From positions 25,000,104-25,064,103 of the forward strand of contig AP025047.1 of NCBI GenBank assembly GCA_036186865.1: DNA of 64,000 nucleotides, in the 5' to 3' direction. Shown in pieces: positions 45,040-57,250 of this stretch. Origin of the DNA: Eustoma russellianum. Taxonomy: Eukaryota > Streptophyta > Magnoliopsida > Gentianales > Gentianaceae. Position numbers and translations under genes: made by a program. Every line of letters starts with the position of its first letter. Positions within the stretch are counted from its first letter, which is position 1. The notes under the pieces are model-generated. The model was not told the DNA's origin. It saw only the letters and a list, made by a program, of their open reading frames with translations, and made no database searches.

Positions 45040-45712
45040 CTAGCCCATTCTTCGAGGCGTCGCTGTAGATGACAAACCCTTCAACGCCGGAGGGTTGTGC
45101 TAATACTGGCACTGTCGTCAACCTCTTCTTTAACTCCACAAAGCTCTTCTCACACTCGGAGGTCCATACAAACTTGGTCTTTTTCTGAGTCGGTCGACTC
45201 AATGGTGCTGCGATACTCGAAAATCCCTCCACAAACTTACGATAATAACCAGCAAGGCCAAGAAAACTGCGTACTTCAGTGACATTAATAGGTCGGGACC
45301 ATTCTGTAATTGCCGCTATCTTCTTTAGGTCAACAAAAATGCCTTCCTCAGAAATCATGTGGCCCAGAAAGGTCACACCCTTCAACTAGAACTCACACTT
45401 GCTGAACTTCGCATACAACTTCTTCTTCCTTAGAATATCCAATACCTCTCGCAATTGTACAACACGTGTCTCTTCATCCGGTGAATATACCAAAATATTA
45501 TCGATGAACACTACCACGAATCGATCCAACTGCTCTCTGAACACTGTGTTCCTCAAATCCATGAAGGTCGCGGGTGCATTTGCCAGTCCAAAAGGCATTA
45601 CAAGAAACTCGTAGTGCCCATATCGAGTGCGGAACACCGTCTTTGCTATTTGCCTTAATCCTCAACTGGTATAGCCTGAGCGGAGGTCAATCTTCGAGAA
45701 TACTTTGGCACC
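45040..45712 (-). pseudogene. Gypsy B reverse transcriptase C-terminal part
   Basis: Exon between introns 2 and 3: FSKIDLRSGY, FRTRYGHYEFLVMPFGLANA, FIDNILVYSPDEE and GLAGYYRKFVEGFS. The catalytic FxDD reads FIDN, so the second catalytic Asp is lost. A frameshift near 45650 and a stop near 45386 also break it. Confidence 0.88.
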
Positions 45713-45782
45713 CTGCATGCGATTTCTTATACACAATTGATATAAGCAATAAACAGAATTCACAATGATTTAAAGGAGTTAC
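45713..45782 (-). other. Intron 2 of gypsy B (inside RT), not in element A
   Basis: 70 bp, donor GTAACTCC, acceptor CGCATGCAG, phase 0. Removal joins DLSDQLK to GAKVFSKIDLRSGY, matching the continuous DQLKGTKIFSKIDL of element A. It is therefore specific to B's lineage, or lost from A. Confidence 0.8.
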
Positions 45783-46624
45783 CTTCAACTGATCAGATAG
45801 ATCTTCGATCCGCGATAATGGATATTTATTCTTTATCATGATCTTATTAAGCTCACGATAGTCGATGCATAGCCTCATACTGCCGTCCTTCTTCTTCACA
45901 AATAATGCTGGTGCTCCCAAGGGCGAAACATTAGGCTTGATGAACTTTCTATCAAACAACTCCTGCAACTGCTCCTTAAGCTCCTTTAACTTTGATGGTG
46001 CCATCCTGTATGGCGCCTTCGAGATCGGCTCGGCTCCGAGTATAAGATCGATCTCAAACTCTACTTTCCTGCTCGGGGGTAAACCTAGTAGCTCATCAGG
46101 AAAGACATCCTTAAACTCTCGTACTACCAGAATGTCCTCAATCGATGGAATCTTGGCACTGGCATTTAAAGCGTAAAAAAGAAAACTCTCAGCTCCTTTC
46201 ATTAATGCCCGAGAAGCCTGTGCTGCGGTCATATAGATCTTCCTGGATGACTTCTCCAATTTAACATCCCCCTGGAAGATGGTTTCTCTCTTATTTGGTG
46301 TCTGCATACTGACATGTCTCTGGCGGCAGTCGATGGTAGCACGATATCTCGCCAAGAAATCCATGCCCAGAATAATGTCGAAATCCTTCATCTGGATTGG
46401 AATCAGGGTTACAGAGAACTCCAACTCATTAATCTCCAACTGGCATTCCTTGTACTGATAATGGGATACTAACACTTGATCGCCGGCGGCTTGAATACGA
46501 TAAGGGATCTCAAGCCATTCTGGTAGGATACTCAAGTTCTTGACGAATCTCCTAACAACGAATGAGTGGCTGGCACCACTATCTAACAGAACATATGCTG
46601 GGACTTGGTTAATTAATATCTCAT
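45783..46624 (-). pseudogene. Gypsy B protease and RT N-terminal part
   Basis: 280-residue open frame after intron 1: protease active site VLLDSGASHSFVVRRF, LIPIQMKDFDIILGMDF, then RT blocks PYRMAPSKLKELKEQLQEL, GAPALFVKKKDGSMRLC and YRELNKIMIKNKYPLSRIED up to the intron 2 donor. Confidence 0.9.
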
Positions 46625-46721
46625 CTAACAGATTCATGGTTATATGTACAACACAATTATTAAAACAAAAGAAAATATTTAATTAAGACCTTAAAATAGA
46701 AAATGCTTATATTAAAAGTAC
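46625..46721 (-). other. Intron 1 of gypsy B (gag/protease junction)
   Basis: 97 bp, AT-rich, donor GTACTTTT, acceptor TCTGTTAG, phase 1. Removal joins RDVVI to DEILINQVPAYVLLDSGA. Translation of unspliced RNA would add about 20 residues and stop. Same location and phase as intron 1 of element A. Confidence 0.78.
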
Positions 46722-47853
46722 CTATGACTACGTCTCTGACCTCATATAGCTCAGCGTCCATTATGACATGCACACGAGTGTTGGTCTTCCCCTTCTCTCT
46801 CTACTGCATCTGACTCTGTGGTGGAGGCACTTGTGCCGGTGTAGGGCACTCTCTGGCGTAATGTCATTGTTTGCCATAGTTGTAGCAAACCTGCTGAGCC
46901 CTCCAACAGTGTCCTGTATGGGAACGACCACACTGTGCACATACCAGAGGTGGCGGTTCTAACCGCCCTGAGTGGCTATGCTGCCGTCGTTGTGGGTCTC
47001 TCAATCATCAATTGCCGAGACGCCGATCCCTGACCCTGCTGTGGTTGCACGAAAGATCATCCGGTCGGGTGGCGGCGTGAAATCTTTAGCCATCTCCTGG
47101 ATCTCCTCGAACGAAACTCCTCTAGCAGTCTCTTAGCCTAGTCGACCGCTGAAACCCTCACGAGATCACCCTCGACCTCACGATACACCTCCAACAACCC
47201 CTCAAAAGTGGTAGACCAGGCGCATATGATCAATGACTGAATGCGGAAGCTCAAGCCAGTCTTGAACTTCAGCATCTTCGCCCTCTCGTCATCCATGATG
47301 GCAGGCATATATCTCCTAAGTGCATGGAATCTCTCAGAATACTGGTCCACAGTCATGGATCCCTGTGTCAGGAGCTGGAACTCCGTCATCCTCCTCTGAA
47401 TGACACTCTCAGGAACGTAGTGCCTCTGGTACTCCTCCCTAAACTGAGTCTATGTCGGCGGTGTAGTCAGTCTGCGTACCACACCCTGCCACCATTGCTC
47501 TGCATCACCCTCCAAGAATGATACCACCATATCCACCTTCAGGCCATCATGGACCTGCAGCAACCTCAACTGCTCAGACACATTCTTGAGCCACATTTCG
47601 GCCTCCTCTGGTCGGGTGGTACCCCTGAACATAGGTATCCGAGAGTTTTGCATCTCCCGGTAGAAAAAACGAAGCCCCTGGGTGGTGGTGGCTGCTGCTG
47701 CTGCTAGTGAGCCATCTGTATCTGCTGCTGATCCACCAATGTAGTCAGCGTGGCCAAGGTATCTGCAAGGACCTGAGGAATGGTCCCCTGACCCTGCTGA
47801 TCGTCACCATCGTGTCCTCCGTTTCCAACTGGCGGCTCACGTCGTGGAGGCAT
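46722..47853 (-). pseudogene. Gypsy B Gag, broken
   Basis: ATG at 47853 (MPPRREPPVG). Recognisable parts are IPMFRGTTRPEEAEMWLK, EGDAEQWWQGVVRRL and MTVDQYSERFHALRRYMPAI. Stops near 47704, 47450 and 47138-46942 break it, and the CCHC knuckle is degraded. Confidence 0.85.
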
Positions 47854-48112
47854 TTTCTGTAATCCAAGTTCATGAGAAGAATTCAGATTAGTCAATAGCA
47901 AGTTGGAAGATTGAACGCTGATAAATCGGTAATTAGACAAGAAAAGCTCACCATCGGCACACACCTCCCATGACCCGATCATAACTTAAGTCTAAAATCA
48001 TTACTTAAGTCTACTTTGTTTGTTAGGGATAAAGTCATCATTTTTCAAAAGATCATAACTTATGTCTAATGATCTAGTTAATCCTGCGTTTCCGAGGCGA
48101 ATCTGAAGCTTC

Positions 48113-48125
48113 GGCTCTGATACCA
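48113..48125 (-). other. Primer-binding site of gypsy B, initiator tRNA-Met
   Basis: TGGTATCAGAGCC on the minus strand, two bases inside the 5' LTR at 48128. Confidence 0.9.
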
Positions 48126-48127
48126 CC

Positions 48128-50386
48128 TGTAGTGCCCCACTCCAGAGCTCTAGTATCGGGAACAGTGCAACCACCGTATCTCGCTAAGGAGAATACAAGG
48201 CGTCCAATCAACTTCTAATGTGTCAGAAATGACGTAGAATTTTTTTTTTGGGAAACGTAAATTATAACTTAAATTAAACTCAATAAAATCGTTACAATAC
48301 TGAATAAAATTCTAGAAATAAAAATACTAAGGAAGTCTGTGAAAATCCCCAAAAGATAAATAAGAAACATCAGCTATGGTGTTCTCTCATGTCTTAGAGG
48401 CAGCTATCAACCAGCCCACTAAGCTATGTCCGTCCCGTCTTCAACAAAAATGTGCTCGTAGTCCTCATCCGGCTCACCTGGAAAGTAGGGGTGAGTGACA
48501 AAAATCACCCAGTAGATGCCCGCCTCAAAAAAATACAAAACATGCATACCGAAATGATATAACCACATAGCACATAAATATAGTATAACATGCATAAAAT
48601 AAAGTAAATGTTGTAAGTAAAGCACTCCACATAAAAATACGTAACTACGTGATGCAAGCTTTCATCCACGTATCATACGCAACAAGAATCATATCACGCA
48701 ATATGTCCCTAGACCTATATGGAATGCATGATCCTGGGATTGACTGCATGCCTGTAGCCCGTACACTACAATCTACCCTGACCGATTCCCATGGCCCGTA
48801 CACCATAATCCACTCCACTCGAGCGTCTGAGGCCCGTACATCTCAACCCACTCCAAATGCAAATGCACGCGGCATGAATGCAACAACAAAGTCGCCTAGG
48901 GCCCGTACGTCCATCCTCACCACCTCCAGCACTCAATATTTGGTTTCGTGAATTTTCCGATTAGTGAAAAGTTATTGTTTGTCACTACCGGTAATTTTTC
49001 TTAGCTTGTATAAATTTTCTAGAATTTTTTTTTATTATTTTTCCTTATTTTCCCCTATTTAATTCCATCTATTACTATTTATTTTTAATTACTTAAATCT
49101 ATCAAAATTTAGAAATTAAGTGAAAATAATTTCATTTTAAACTTTTATATATTTTGGAATTTATTTAGATTTTTCTGGTATTTAATTATATTTTTCAAGA
49201 ATTTAAAATCATGTATTTACCCTTTTCTAATTTCCAGCAATTATTAAATTAAATAATATATATACATATTTTTCTTTTTTACTGGCCGGGTTTTCTTCTG
49301 GCCCGGCCCGCAACTAAGGCCCGCAGCCTGCTACCGCCTTTCCTTTTTTCTTAAATAATTATAGTTATTGGCCTGGCCTGCCTTCGGTCCCGCCTGGCCC
49401 GTCGGCTGACCTGCCGTCTGCGTTATTTTTTTTATATATACATTAACATTAACGGGCTTGGTCTGCAGCCAGCCAGTTAGCCGACCCGCTAAGGGTACGA
49501 CCTGGATTCGCGAGCTGGCAGGTCAGCCCGTTTCGCCGCTGCCCCTTTTTTTTTAATTAAGCGCAGCCGGCGCATGGGAGCCACACCCGCGCGTGAGGCC
49601 CAATCGCAGCCACCTCCAGCGGCACATGTGGCTCATGCGCCACCGTTCTAGCCGCGTTTTCGACTCCATACTCAAATTTTCTTCATTTCCAGGCTATGTA
49701 CACCTATTTTAAGGCCAAAATACAAATTTTTTCTTATGACTCCTAGCATGAAAGTTCCATCTTTTCAATCCTTTAAGAGCAGTTTTTGATCTGATCCAAT
49801 CCTACCACCAAAGTAATGCACATACGCACACATAACAATCACGAACAAGCCATCTCATGCGATTTCCATATAGAACAAATACATAATTCATATCTTAAAC
49901 AAATAAAAACAACGAAACACATTCATATACCATCAAAGCATGCATGAATCATACCCGTTTGAGGGGAGAAGGCACCTACCTGGATTGATGCTAAAACGAA
50001 TAATTTAGACAGGTTATAACTCGGATTTGGAGACCGCACTAGCCTTCTTCTTCTTTTCTCTCCCTCTCTTTTTTTTTCTTCTCTTTTTTTCCTCTTTTTT
50101 CCTCCCCTCTCTCTGCCATTTTTTTTCCTTCACTACTGGGGGTCTCAGCCGAATTAGGTTAGGGGGAGGGGAATTTAGAGTTTATCTAGGAAAGAGGGGG
50201 AATTAGTGGTTAGTTAGGATTTAGTTTAAGGATAACATCTAAAATTTAAAAGTTAACTAAAATAAATCTCTCTTTCCCTTATCCCCTAATTCACGGCACA
50301 CACACCACCATATCCCCTTTTTCTATTTTATTTTATTGTTTATTTATTATGTTATTTTAATACCTTATTATTATTATTTTCGGACA
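48128..50386 (-). repeat. 5' LTR of gypsy B
   Basis: 2,259 bp, TGTAGTGCC...CGGACA, aligned in order with the left LTR and lacking the MITE. GC-rich blocks and the CT-rich tract near 50040-50110 recur. Confidence 0.9.
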
Positions 50387-51167
50387 AAACAAAATAACTT
50401 CTGGTCAAATTTCTTCCAAATCATCGGGTATCTTATTCACTACTGACTATTCACTATCGTTTTTTTAAACAATGACAACATAATATATTCTAACGATAGT
50501 AAAAACTAACGCTAGAGTCTAAGAAAAATGTCAAGCAAACAATACCTCTATCTCAAGAGATAGAGAGTTGGTTCCAGCAACTACTGTCGCTTTTTTGTAT
50601 TTGTTACAATTCCATCATATAGTTAGCCTAGCATGTGCTAACATTTTACCAATTAAAAGTGTAATTCGATTATTAAAAGACGTTACATGGTAAGTCAGTT
50701 TCATTTTGGGGCTTTGATAAACCGGGGTTTCTGGTTTTACTTATACTCAACTATTAGAAGTTGTATATTACACATTCCAAACACTATGGATAAATATGCA
50801 AGTTGACCCAAACATGAAGGATAAATATGCAATTCTAATAAACATTCAGGACTAAAGTGAAATTGACCCGAATCCTTATTACCGTACACATAAGAGACGA
50901 AATCTCGATTAAATTAATTGCATACAAGGGTATCATATATTTCCTCTTTGGATGCCGGAGGATTGGAGAGTACGTGGATGGATTTGCTCCCCCCACCCCC
51001 CCGCCCCCGTTTATTTTTTCTAGTATGACGTGGTCAATACATATATTCCACGTAGTATTCAAATTGTTTACGTGATTAAGAGAGACAGTAATAAGTATTA
51101 TATTCATAATCCAATGATTTGAGATTGAGTTAATTGACCATGTCAATATGGGGTAAAAATTAGTTGA
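50387..51167. other. Intergenic sequence, no gene seen
   Basis: AT-rich DNA with a short C-rich run (about 50990-51008). No supported ORF or element. It ends with the GTTGA duplication of copia C (51163-51167). Confidence 0.5.
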
Positions 51168-51399
51168 TGTTATAAAGTCAAGCAAGTATAGTAAAAAGAA
51201 AAGAAAAACAAGAGAAATTTGTATCTCAAATGTGCGTATTTCATATATGATATGTGGTCCTATTTATAGGACTCAGGAAGTGAAGATAAACTGGATAAAC
51301 CGTTTGAATAATACAAAAGATATAAAGTTTGGATATCCATATCAAATATAATGTCTATCTCTATCTGTTTATCTTTCAAATACCAATATATCCATAACA
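51168..51399 (-). repeat. 3' LTR of copia C
   Basis: 232 bp, TGTTATAAAG...CCATAACA, followed by the polypurine tract AAGGGGGAG (minus strand, 51400-51408). It differs from its partner only in an A/G-rich stretch. Confidence 0.93.
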
Positions 51400-51614
51400 C
51401 TCCCCCTTGGATATCCAAAATTTTATAGAATATGCCTCATTAAAACCTTGCCAAGAAAAACCCAGTGGGATAAAAACTTGGTCGAAGGAAAAAGAGTACA
51501 CATTCGTAAAAATCGGTAAGTGTGATACACTGCCTCGTTAAAACCTTGCCAAGAAAAACCCTATAGGACAAAAAATTTGGACGAAGGAAAAAGAGTACAG
51601 TGTGAATGTAATAA

Positions 51615-53057
51615 TCACACTCCCCCTGATGCTGGCAAGAGATCTTTGAGTCGACGCATTCCAATGTTGTAGACCATCTCCTTAAATGTAGTCGTCGGTA
51701 GTGCTTTCGTGAACAAATCGGCAAAATTATGGCTTGATTGTATCTGCTGGATATTGATATCACCATTCTTTTCGAGGTCATGAGTGTAGAAAAACTTTGG
51801 TGATATATGCTTCGTTCTATCTCCTTTGATATAACCATTTTTAATTTGAGTACTACATGCAACATTATCCTCGAACAATGTTGTTGGAGATTTTCTTAGC
51901 GAAGGTAAACCACATTACTCCTGGATATACTGAATCATTGATCTCAACCATAAGCACTCACGACTTGCTTCATGCATGGCTAAAATCTCGGAATGATTCG
52001 AAGATGTAGCAGTTAAGGTTTGCTTCATTGATCTCCATGATATAGCTGCACCTCCGCAAGTAAATACATATCCAGTCTGTGATCTTGCCTTATGAGGGTC
52101 AGAAAGATAGCCAGCATCAGCGTAACCTTTTAATTGCGATTCTGAATTCTTTGAGTAGTATAAACCCATGTCTTGTGTTCTACGAAGATAACGTAAAATG
52201 TGCTTTACACCATTCCAATGTCTTTTGGTTGGAGTTGAACTATATCTTGCCAATAAGTTCACTGAAAATGCAATATCTGGCCTTGAGCAATTGGCAAGAT
52301 ACATTAAAGCACCAATAGCACTAATATATGGTACTTCTGGACCTAATAATTCTTCATTATCTTCTGAGGGTCGAAATGGGTCTTTATTCACATCTAACGA
52401 CTGTACAACCATGGGATTACTCAATGGATGAGCCTTATCCATATAGAATCGTTTTAAAATTTTCCCCGTATATGATGATTGATGGAGAAAGATTCCGTCG
52501 GGTAAATGTTCGATCTGCAGGCCGAGACAAAACTTTGTTTTCCCAAGATTTTTCATCTCAAATTCTTTCATGAGATAATTAGCAGCTTTCGTAATCTCTT
52601 CAGGAGTTCCAACAAGATTTAAATCATCAACGTATACAGCAATTATAGAGAACCCACTTTGAGATCTCTTGATAAATACACATGGACAAATTGGATTATT
52701 TAAATATCCTTCTCTTACTAGGTACTCACTAAGGCGATTATACCACATCCTGCCAGATTGTTTTAGTCCGTACAATGATCTTTGTAATTTGATTGAGTAC
52801 AATCCATTCGTCCTTTGATTACATGCTTCAGGCAATTTAAGTCCTTCTGGGATTTTTATATAAATATCATTGTCTAACAATCCATATAAGTATGCGGTAA
52901 CCACATCCATCAACCGCATATCAAGGTTTTCAGTGACTGCTAAGCTGATTAGATATCGCAGTGTTATGACATCAATTACCGGGGAATATGTCTCATCATA
53001 ATCAAGCCCAGGTCTTTGTGAAAAACCTTGTGCAACCAGACGTGCCTTGTATCGCAC
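51615..53057 (-). pseudogene. Copia C reverse transcriptase and RNase H
   Basis: RT blocks: ARLVAQGFSQRPGLDYDETY, MDVVTAYLYG, SLYGLKQSGRMWYNRL and the catalytic YVDDLNLVG. RNase H follows: CSRPDIAFSVNLLARYS, ADAGYLSDPHKARSQTGY and the C-terminal GDRTKHISPKFFYTHDLEK up to a stop at 51615. One internal stop near 51912 interrupts it. The N-terminal RT part continues upstream (53057-53533) with further stops. Confidence 0.9.
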
Positions 53058-53533
53058 AACCTCATTCTTCTCGTTGCGTTTTCGTACAAAAATCCATTTA
53101 TATCCAATAGTTTTGGTCCCTTCAGGGGTTTGGACTACAGGTCCAAATACTTTGCGACTTTTTAACGATTCTAGTTCTGCCTGGATTGCATTTTTCTATT
53201 TTGGCCAATCATTTCTGTGTCGACACTCTGCAATAGATTTTGGTTCAGGATCCTCATTCAATATTTCACATGTAATTCCATAAGCAAAAACATGATTAAT
53301 AATAACCTTTTGCCTATCCCAATTTTCTCCTGTATTAACATAATTCAAAGATATCTCTTCAAAATTTTGTTCACTTGCTACTACAGGAGCAACTTGTTTA
53401 ACAACTTTAGACTGATCAGTTCTTGTTTCTATAGCGCTTTCAAGTTGTGAACATCTTTTCTCTTCTGGAGTATTAACTTGTACCCTTTTCTTTCGAGGGT
53501 TCTTATCTTTTGCACCAGCTGGGCGTCCACGTT

Positions 53534-54798
53534 TTAGGCTTGTTTTTGGTATATACCATTATCATGCCTTTCAGAGGCATCAAGTCGAACAGGCGTATTC
53601 ATCGCCGGAACGTGGGATTTTGTTACCTTTTTACTATCAGTAAATGCATCAAGCAATTGATTTGCAATATTCTGTAAATGGATTATCCTTCTTACTTCTT
53701 GCTCGCACAGATTTGTTCGTGGGTCAAGATGAGAAAGTGAAGGAACGTTCCATGTAATTTCACGCCGTTCTTCAGGAAACGGTACTTTCTCTCCCCCTAA
53801 CGGCGGGAAAACTTTCTCATCAAAATGGCAATCAGCATATCTGGCCTTAAATAAATCACCCGTTAGGGGCTCAATATATCTCACAATAGAGGGAGAATCA
53901 AAACCCACATATATCCCTAGACGTCTTTGAGGACCTAGTTTTGTCCGTTGTGGTGGGGCAATCGGAACATAAATCGTACAACCAAATATCTTTAAATGTG
54001 AAATATCGGGCTGCTGGCCAGATACCATTTGTAATGGCGAATATGGTTGAAACGAACTAGGTCTTAGCCGGATCAATGCATATGCATGCATGATTGCATG
54101 TCCCCAAGCCGATGTAGGTAAATTAGACCTTAGGATCATAGGTCGAGCAATCAGTTGTAAACGTTTGATGAATGACTCTGCCAGGCCATTTTGAGTATGC
54201 ACATGTGCCACTGAATGCTCAACATCAATCCCAATCGACATGCAATAATCGTTAAAAGCTTGTGAAGTAAATTCACCGGCATTATCAAGACGGATAGATT
54301 TAATCGGATAATCCGGAAATTGTGCTCTTAAGCGAATGATTTGAGCAAGAAGCTTGGCAAAAGCTATTGTTCTTGTTGAGAGCAAACTCACATGAGACCA
54401 TCTCGAGGAGGCATCCAACAAGACCATAAAATAACGAAATGGTCCACACGGTGGATCAATAGGTCCACAAATATCCCCTTGTATTCGTTGTAAAAATATG
54501 GGAGATTCAACGTGAACCTTCATCGGGGATGGCCTCGTGATCAATTTTCCTTGTGAACAAGCGACACACATTCTTTCACGAGGCAACAGAATCTTCTGGT
54601 TCTTTAAAGGGTGTCCATGTGAGTTATGTACAATTCTACGCATCATAACTGATCCCGGGTGACCAAGTCGATCATGCCATAACATAAATAGCTTTGGATC
54701 ATTGAACTTCTGGTTCATAACTATATTAGATTCTACTAGATGTATAGTCGCATAATACAATCCAGATGAGAAAATTGGGAAGTGTTCTTTAACAAGCT
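53534..54798 (-). pseudogene. Copia C GAG-pre-integrase and integrase
   Basis: Open for about 420 residues. Zinc domain with LWHDRLGHPGSVMMRRI and CVACSQGKL; core with RYFMVLLDASSRWSHV (first Asp), IRLDNAGEFTSQAFNDYC (second Asp) and VHTQNGLAESFIKRLQ (Glu), then LKIFGCTIYVPI. The frame is open upstream to 54801, where the foreign insert begins, so protease and linker are missing. Confidence 0.92.
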
Positions 54799-56147
54799 TC
54801 TTGTTACGACCCGAGATCCCGGGCTAGTGGAAATGATGAAAATAGAACGCAAATGCGATATTGATGAAATTGCAGTGGAATTTTAAATTTCTATTTAGAA
54901 TTAATAGAGACATCGACATTAAATATCGGGGTTAGAAACACACATAAAAATAACCTTAAGGTAAGTTAACGGATATAACGAGACTGGTTGGGACTAGACA
55001 ATGACTGTATAGGACATACAAGGTATTTAAATAAATTAGTCGGTAGCAACATAAGTCGATAGAGATAAAGCAAACCGAATAAAAATACCCGATACGATAA
55101 CTACAATACACACTAGTATCATATTTTCTTTCACTTTATCCTACATGACAACAAAAGGCAAACCCTCTCCCCATTTTTTTTTCCACTTTGCCGCCCCCTC
55201 CCTAAAAAGAAAACCCAACACCTTTTATTTTGTCTCCCCTCACATGCTATTACCCACCATTCCACTTTCTTCCATTATCATTCCATAAACAATATTTTCC
55301 CTCCCCTCCCTTCTTTTCCCACGTAGAAAACCACAAAAAGAAAAAGCCAAGATTCTTCACTTTATCCTTACAACACTCCACCATCTTACACTCTCCTTAC
55401 ACCTCATTATTTTACTATACACCCATCACTTTCACTTTTCACCCATCACTTTCACTTTTCTCCACTTTCTCACAACAAACAATATTTTCCATTCCTCCAT
55501 ACCCCCCCACGGTGGAATTCAAGAAAAGAGGAGAAAACTCTTTTCTCTTTCCAATCCCTAACCACTTCATTTCTTACAAAATATTAACTTTCCATCATTT
55601 CTTCTACCATCACTCCATACACACCACTTAATTATTCCAACTCCCTCCTCTCCTCCTCATGGACGAAAACTCCAAGAAGGCAAGAAGGAGATTTTTTTTC
55701 CTTCATCTCAACCACATAACAACTCCTACATCAAGTTTTAAACAACCCTTCATTATTTTGATAAGGATTCAAGAAAGGTGTAAGATTTTGATCTAGTGAA
55801 ATCAAGGTAAGAACTCCATGAATCTAGGCTAAGTTTTTCTTTCCATTTTTATTTATTTTCATAAGTTCTATACTAACCCCATCTTTCTACTCTTCAAAAA
55901 CGTGGGTACAAGGAAGAAGGAAGAAGGTGTTCTTCTTCACAATCAAGTGAAGAAACTTCCATTTAAGTGTAAGAAAGTGAATCAAGGCAAGTATTCTTCC
56001 TAGATCCTACATGGTTTTACAAATACTAAGTATTTATGTTCATATCAAAGTTGGATCATCCATGTTGTAGATTCAAGTTTTTACCATAATAACATGTAAA
56101 TATATGTTTATATGACATATATTTAGTGTACATATCCTTGTATAATT

Positions 56148-56243
56148 TCGGCCATGATGCTTTTGGGAGTATAAATGATGTATTTGTTATGTATAAGTGT
56201 AGGTATATATATGAAATATCATTAAATTATTATGTATATGTAA

Positions 56244-56292
<49 letters not shown>

Positions 56293-57250
56293 GTACGGTC
56301 AATGAGTATAAAAAAACAAAAATGGTATTTGAAACATATATAGATATATAAGTGTATATATATATACACGGATGTATATCAATGGTATAAAGTGAATATA
56401 TAGATATATTTTCAATTATCAAGTTATAAAATTTACGAATGAAGTCAATATTATATATATATATAGATGTATATATAAATACACGTATAATAATATATAT
56501 GTATGTAGTTATATAAAAATGTCTTAGTCATGTATACTATGTAATGTGTCTTAAAATTTTATATACATATAAATATGTAGATTCATATTTTCGGCCATAT
56601 GGCCTTTCATATTAAAAATGGGTTTTACTTATTTCATATATATGTATATTATAGAATGTTATGCTGTTAAGATAAGTAAATAAGGTATTGCATTAAATAT
56701 GGCCTAATTTGCATAAATATATATAAGTATATATATACATAAGTAATTTTGGTCACTAGGACTTTTATGATAAAACATTTTAGTGAATGGTATACATATG
56801 CACATATGTAAAACATATATGTTAGAGATTGAAAAAGATAACTTCTAGATATGATATAATACATAACAAAATAATCATGTACATGTGTATAATCTATCTA
56901 TATATTTTTCGGCCATGAGCCTTTGGAGGTTGAGAATAACTTTTACATGTATTATGTATACATACAAGTATAATATATATGTTAAGATATGAAAATGAAT
57001 AAGTTTTGGGTATTACATAATATATTATAAAATGATTTGACATATGTAAATACTAGATATAGATTTCGACCATTAGGCCTTTTATGAGAAAATAACTTTA
57101 TTATGTAGTACACATAGGTATATATGTATAATATATATGTTAAGATGTGAAAATGAATAAGTTTTGGATATTATATAGAATATCATAAGATAATTAAGTA
57201 TGTATATATGTGTGTGTGTACTTACATTCGGCCATTAGGCCTAATATCAT
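56148..57250 (+). repeat. Degenerate ~160-bp tandem repeat in family G LTR
   Basis: TTCGGCCATTAGGCCTTTTATGA-like words recur near 56148, 56591, 56749, 56909, 57065 and 57228; the last four steps are 156-163 bp. Neighbouring text (TATATGTTAAGATRTGAAAATG, AATAAGTTTTGG) repeats with the same period. Confidence 0.75.
56250..56291. repeat. (TA)n microsatellite
   Basis: About 21 TA units in the LTR fragment. Confidence 0.95.

Larger units (their letters stand above)
40531..50386 (-). mobile_element. Ty3/gypsy retrotransposon B (Tekay/Del-like, intron-bearing)
   Basis: 9.9-kb element with TGTAGYG...CGGACA LTRs (40531-43075 and 48128-50386). Flanking pentamers AAATA and AAACA differ by one base and are a plausible aged duplication. 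Minus-strand order gag, protease, RT, RNase H, integrase, chromodomain-like tail as in element A, but more diverged and more broken. Three GT-AG introns interrupt gag-pol (46625-46721, 45713-45782, 44972-45039). The left LTR holds a 305-bp MITE. Confidence 0.9.

Noticed and set aside
55230..55631. 133-residue ORF in the foreign LTR insert
   Set aside because: Phe/Ser/Pro/His-rich translation of a CT-rich tract without conserved features; it lies inside LTR sequence.
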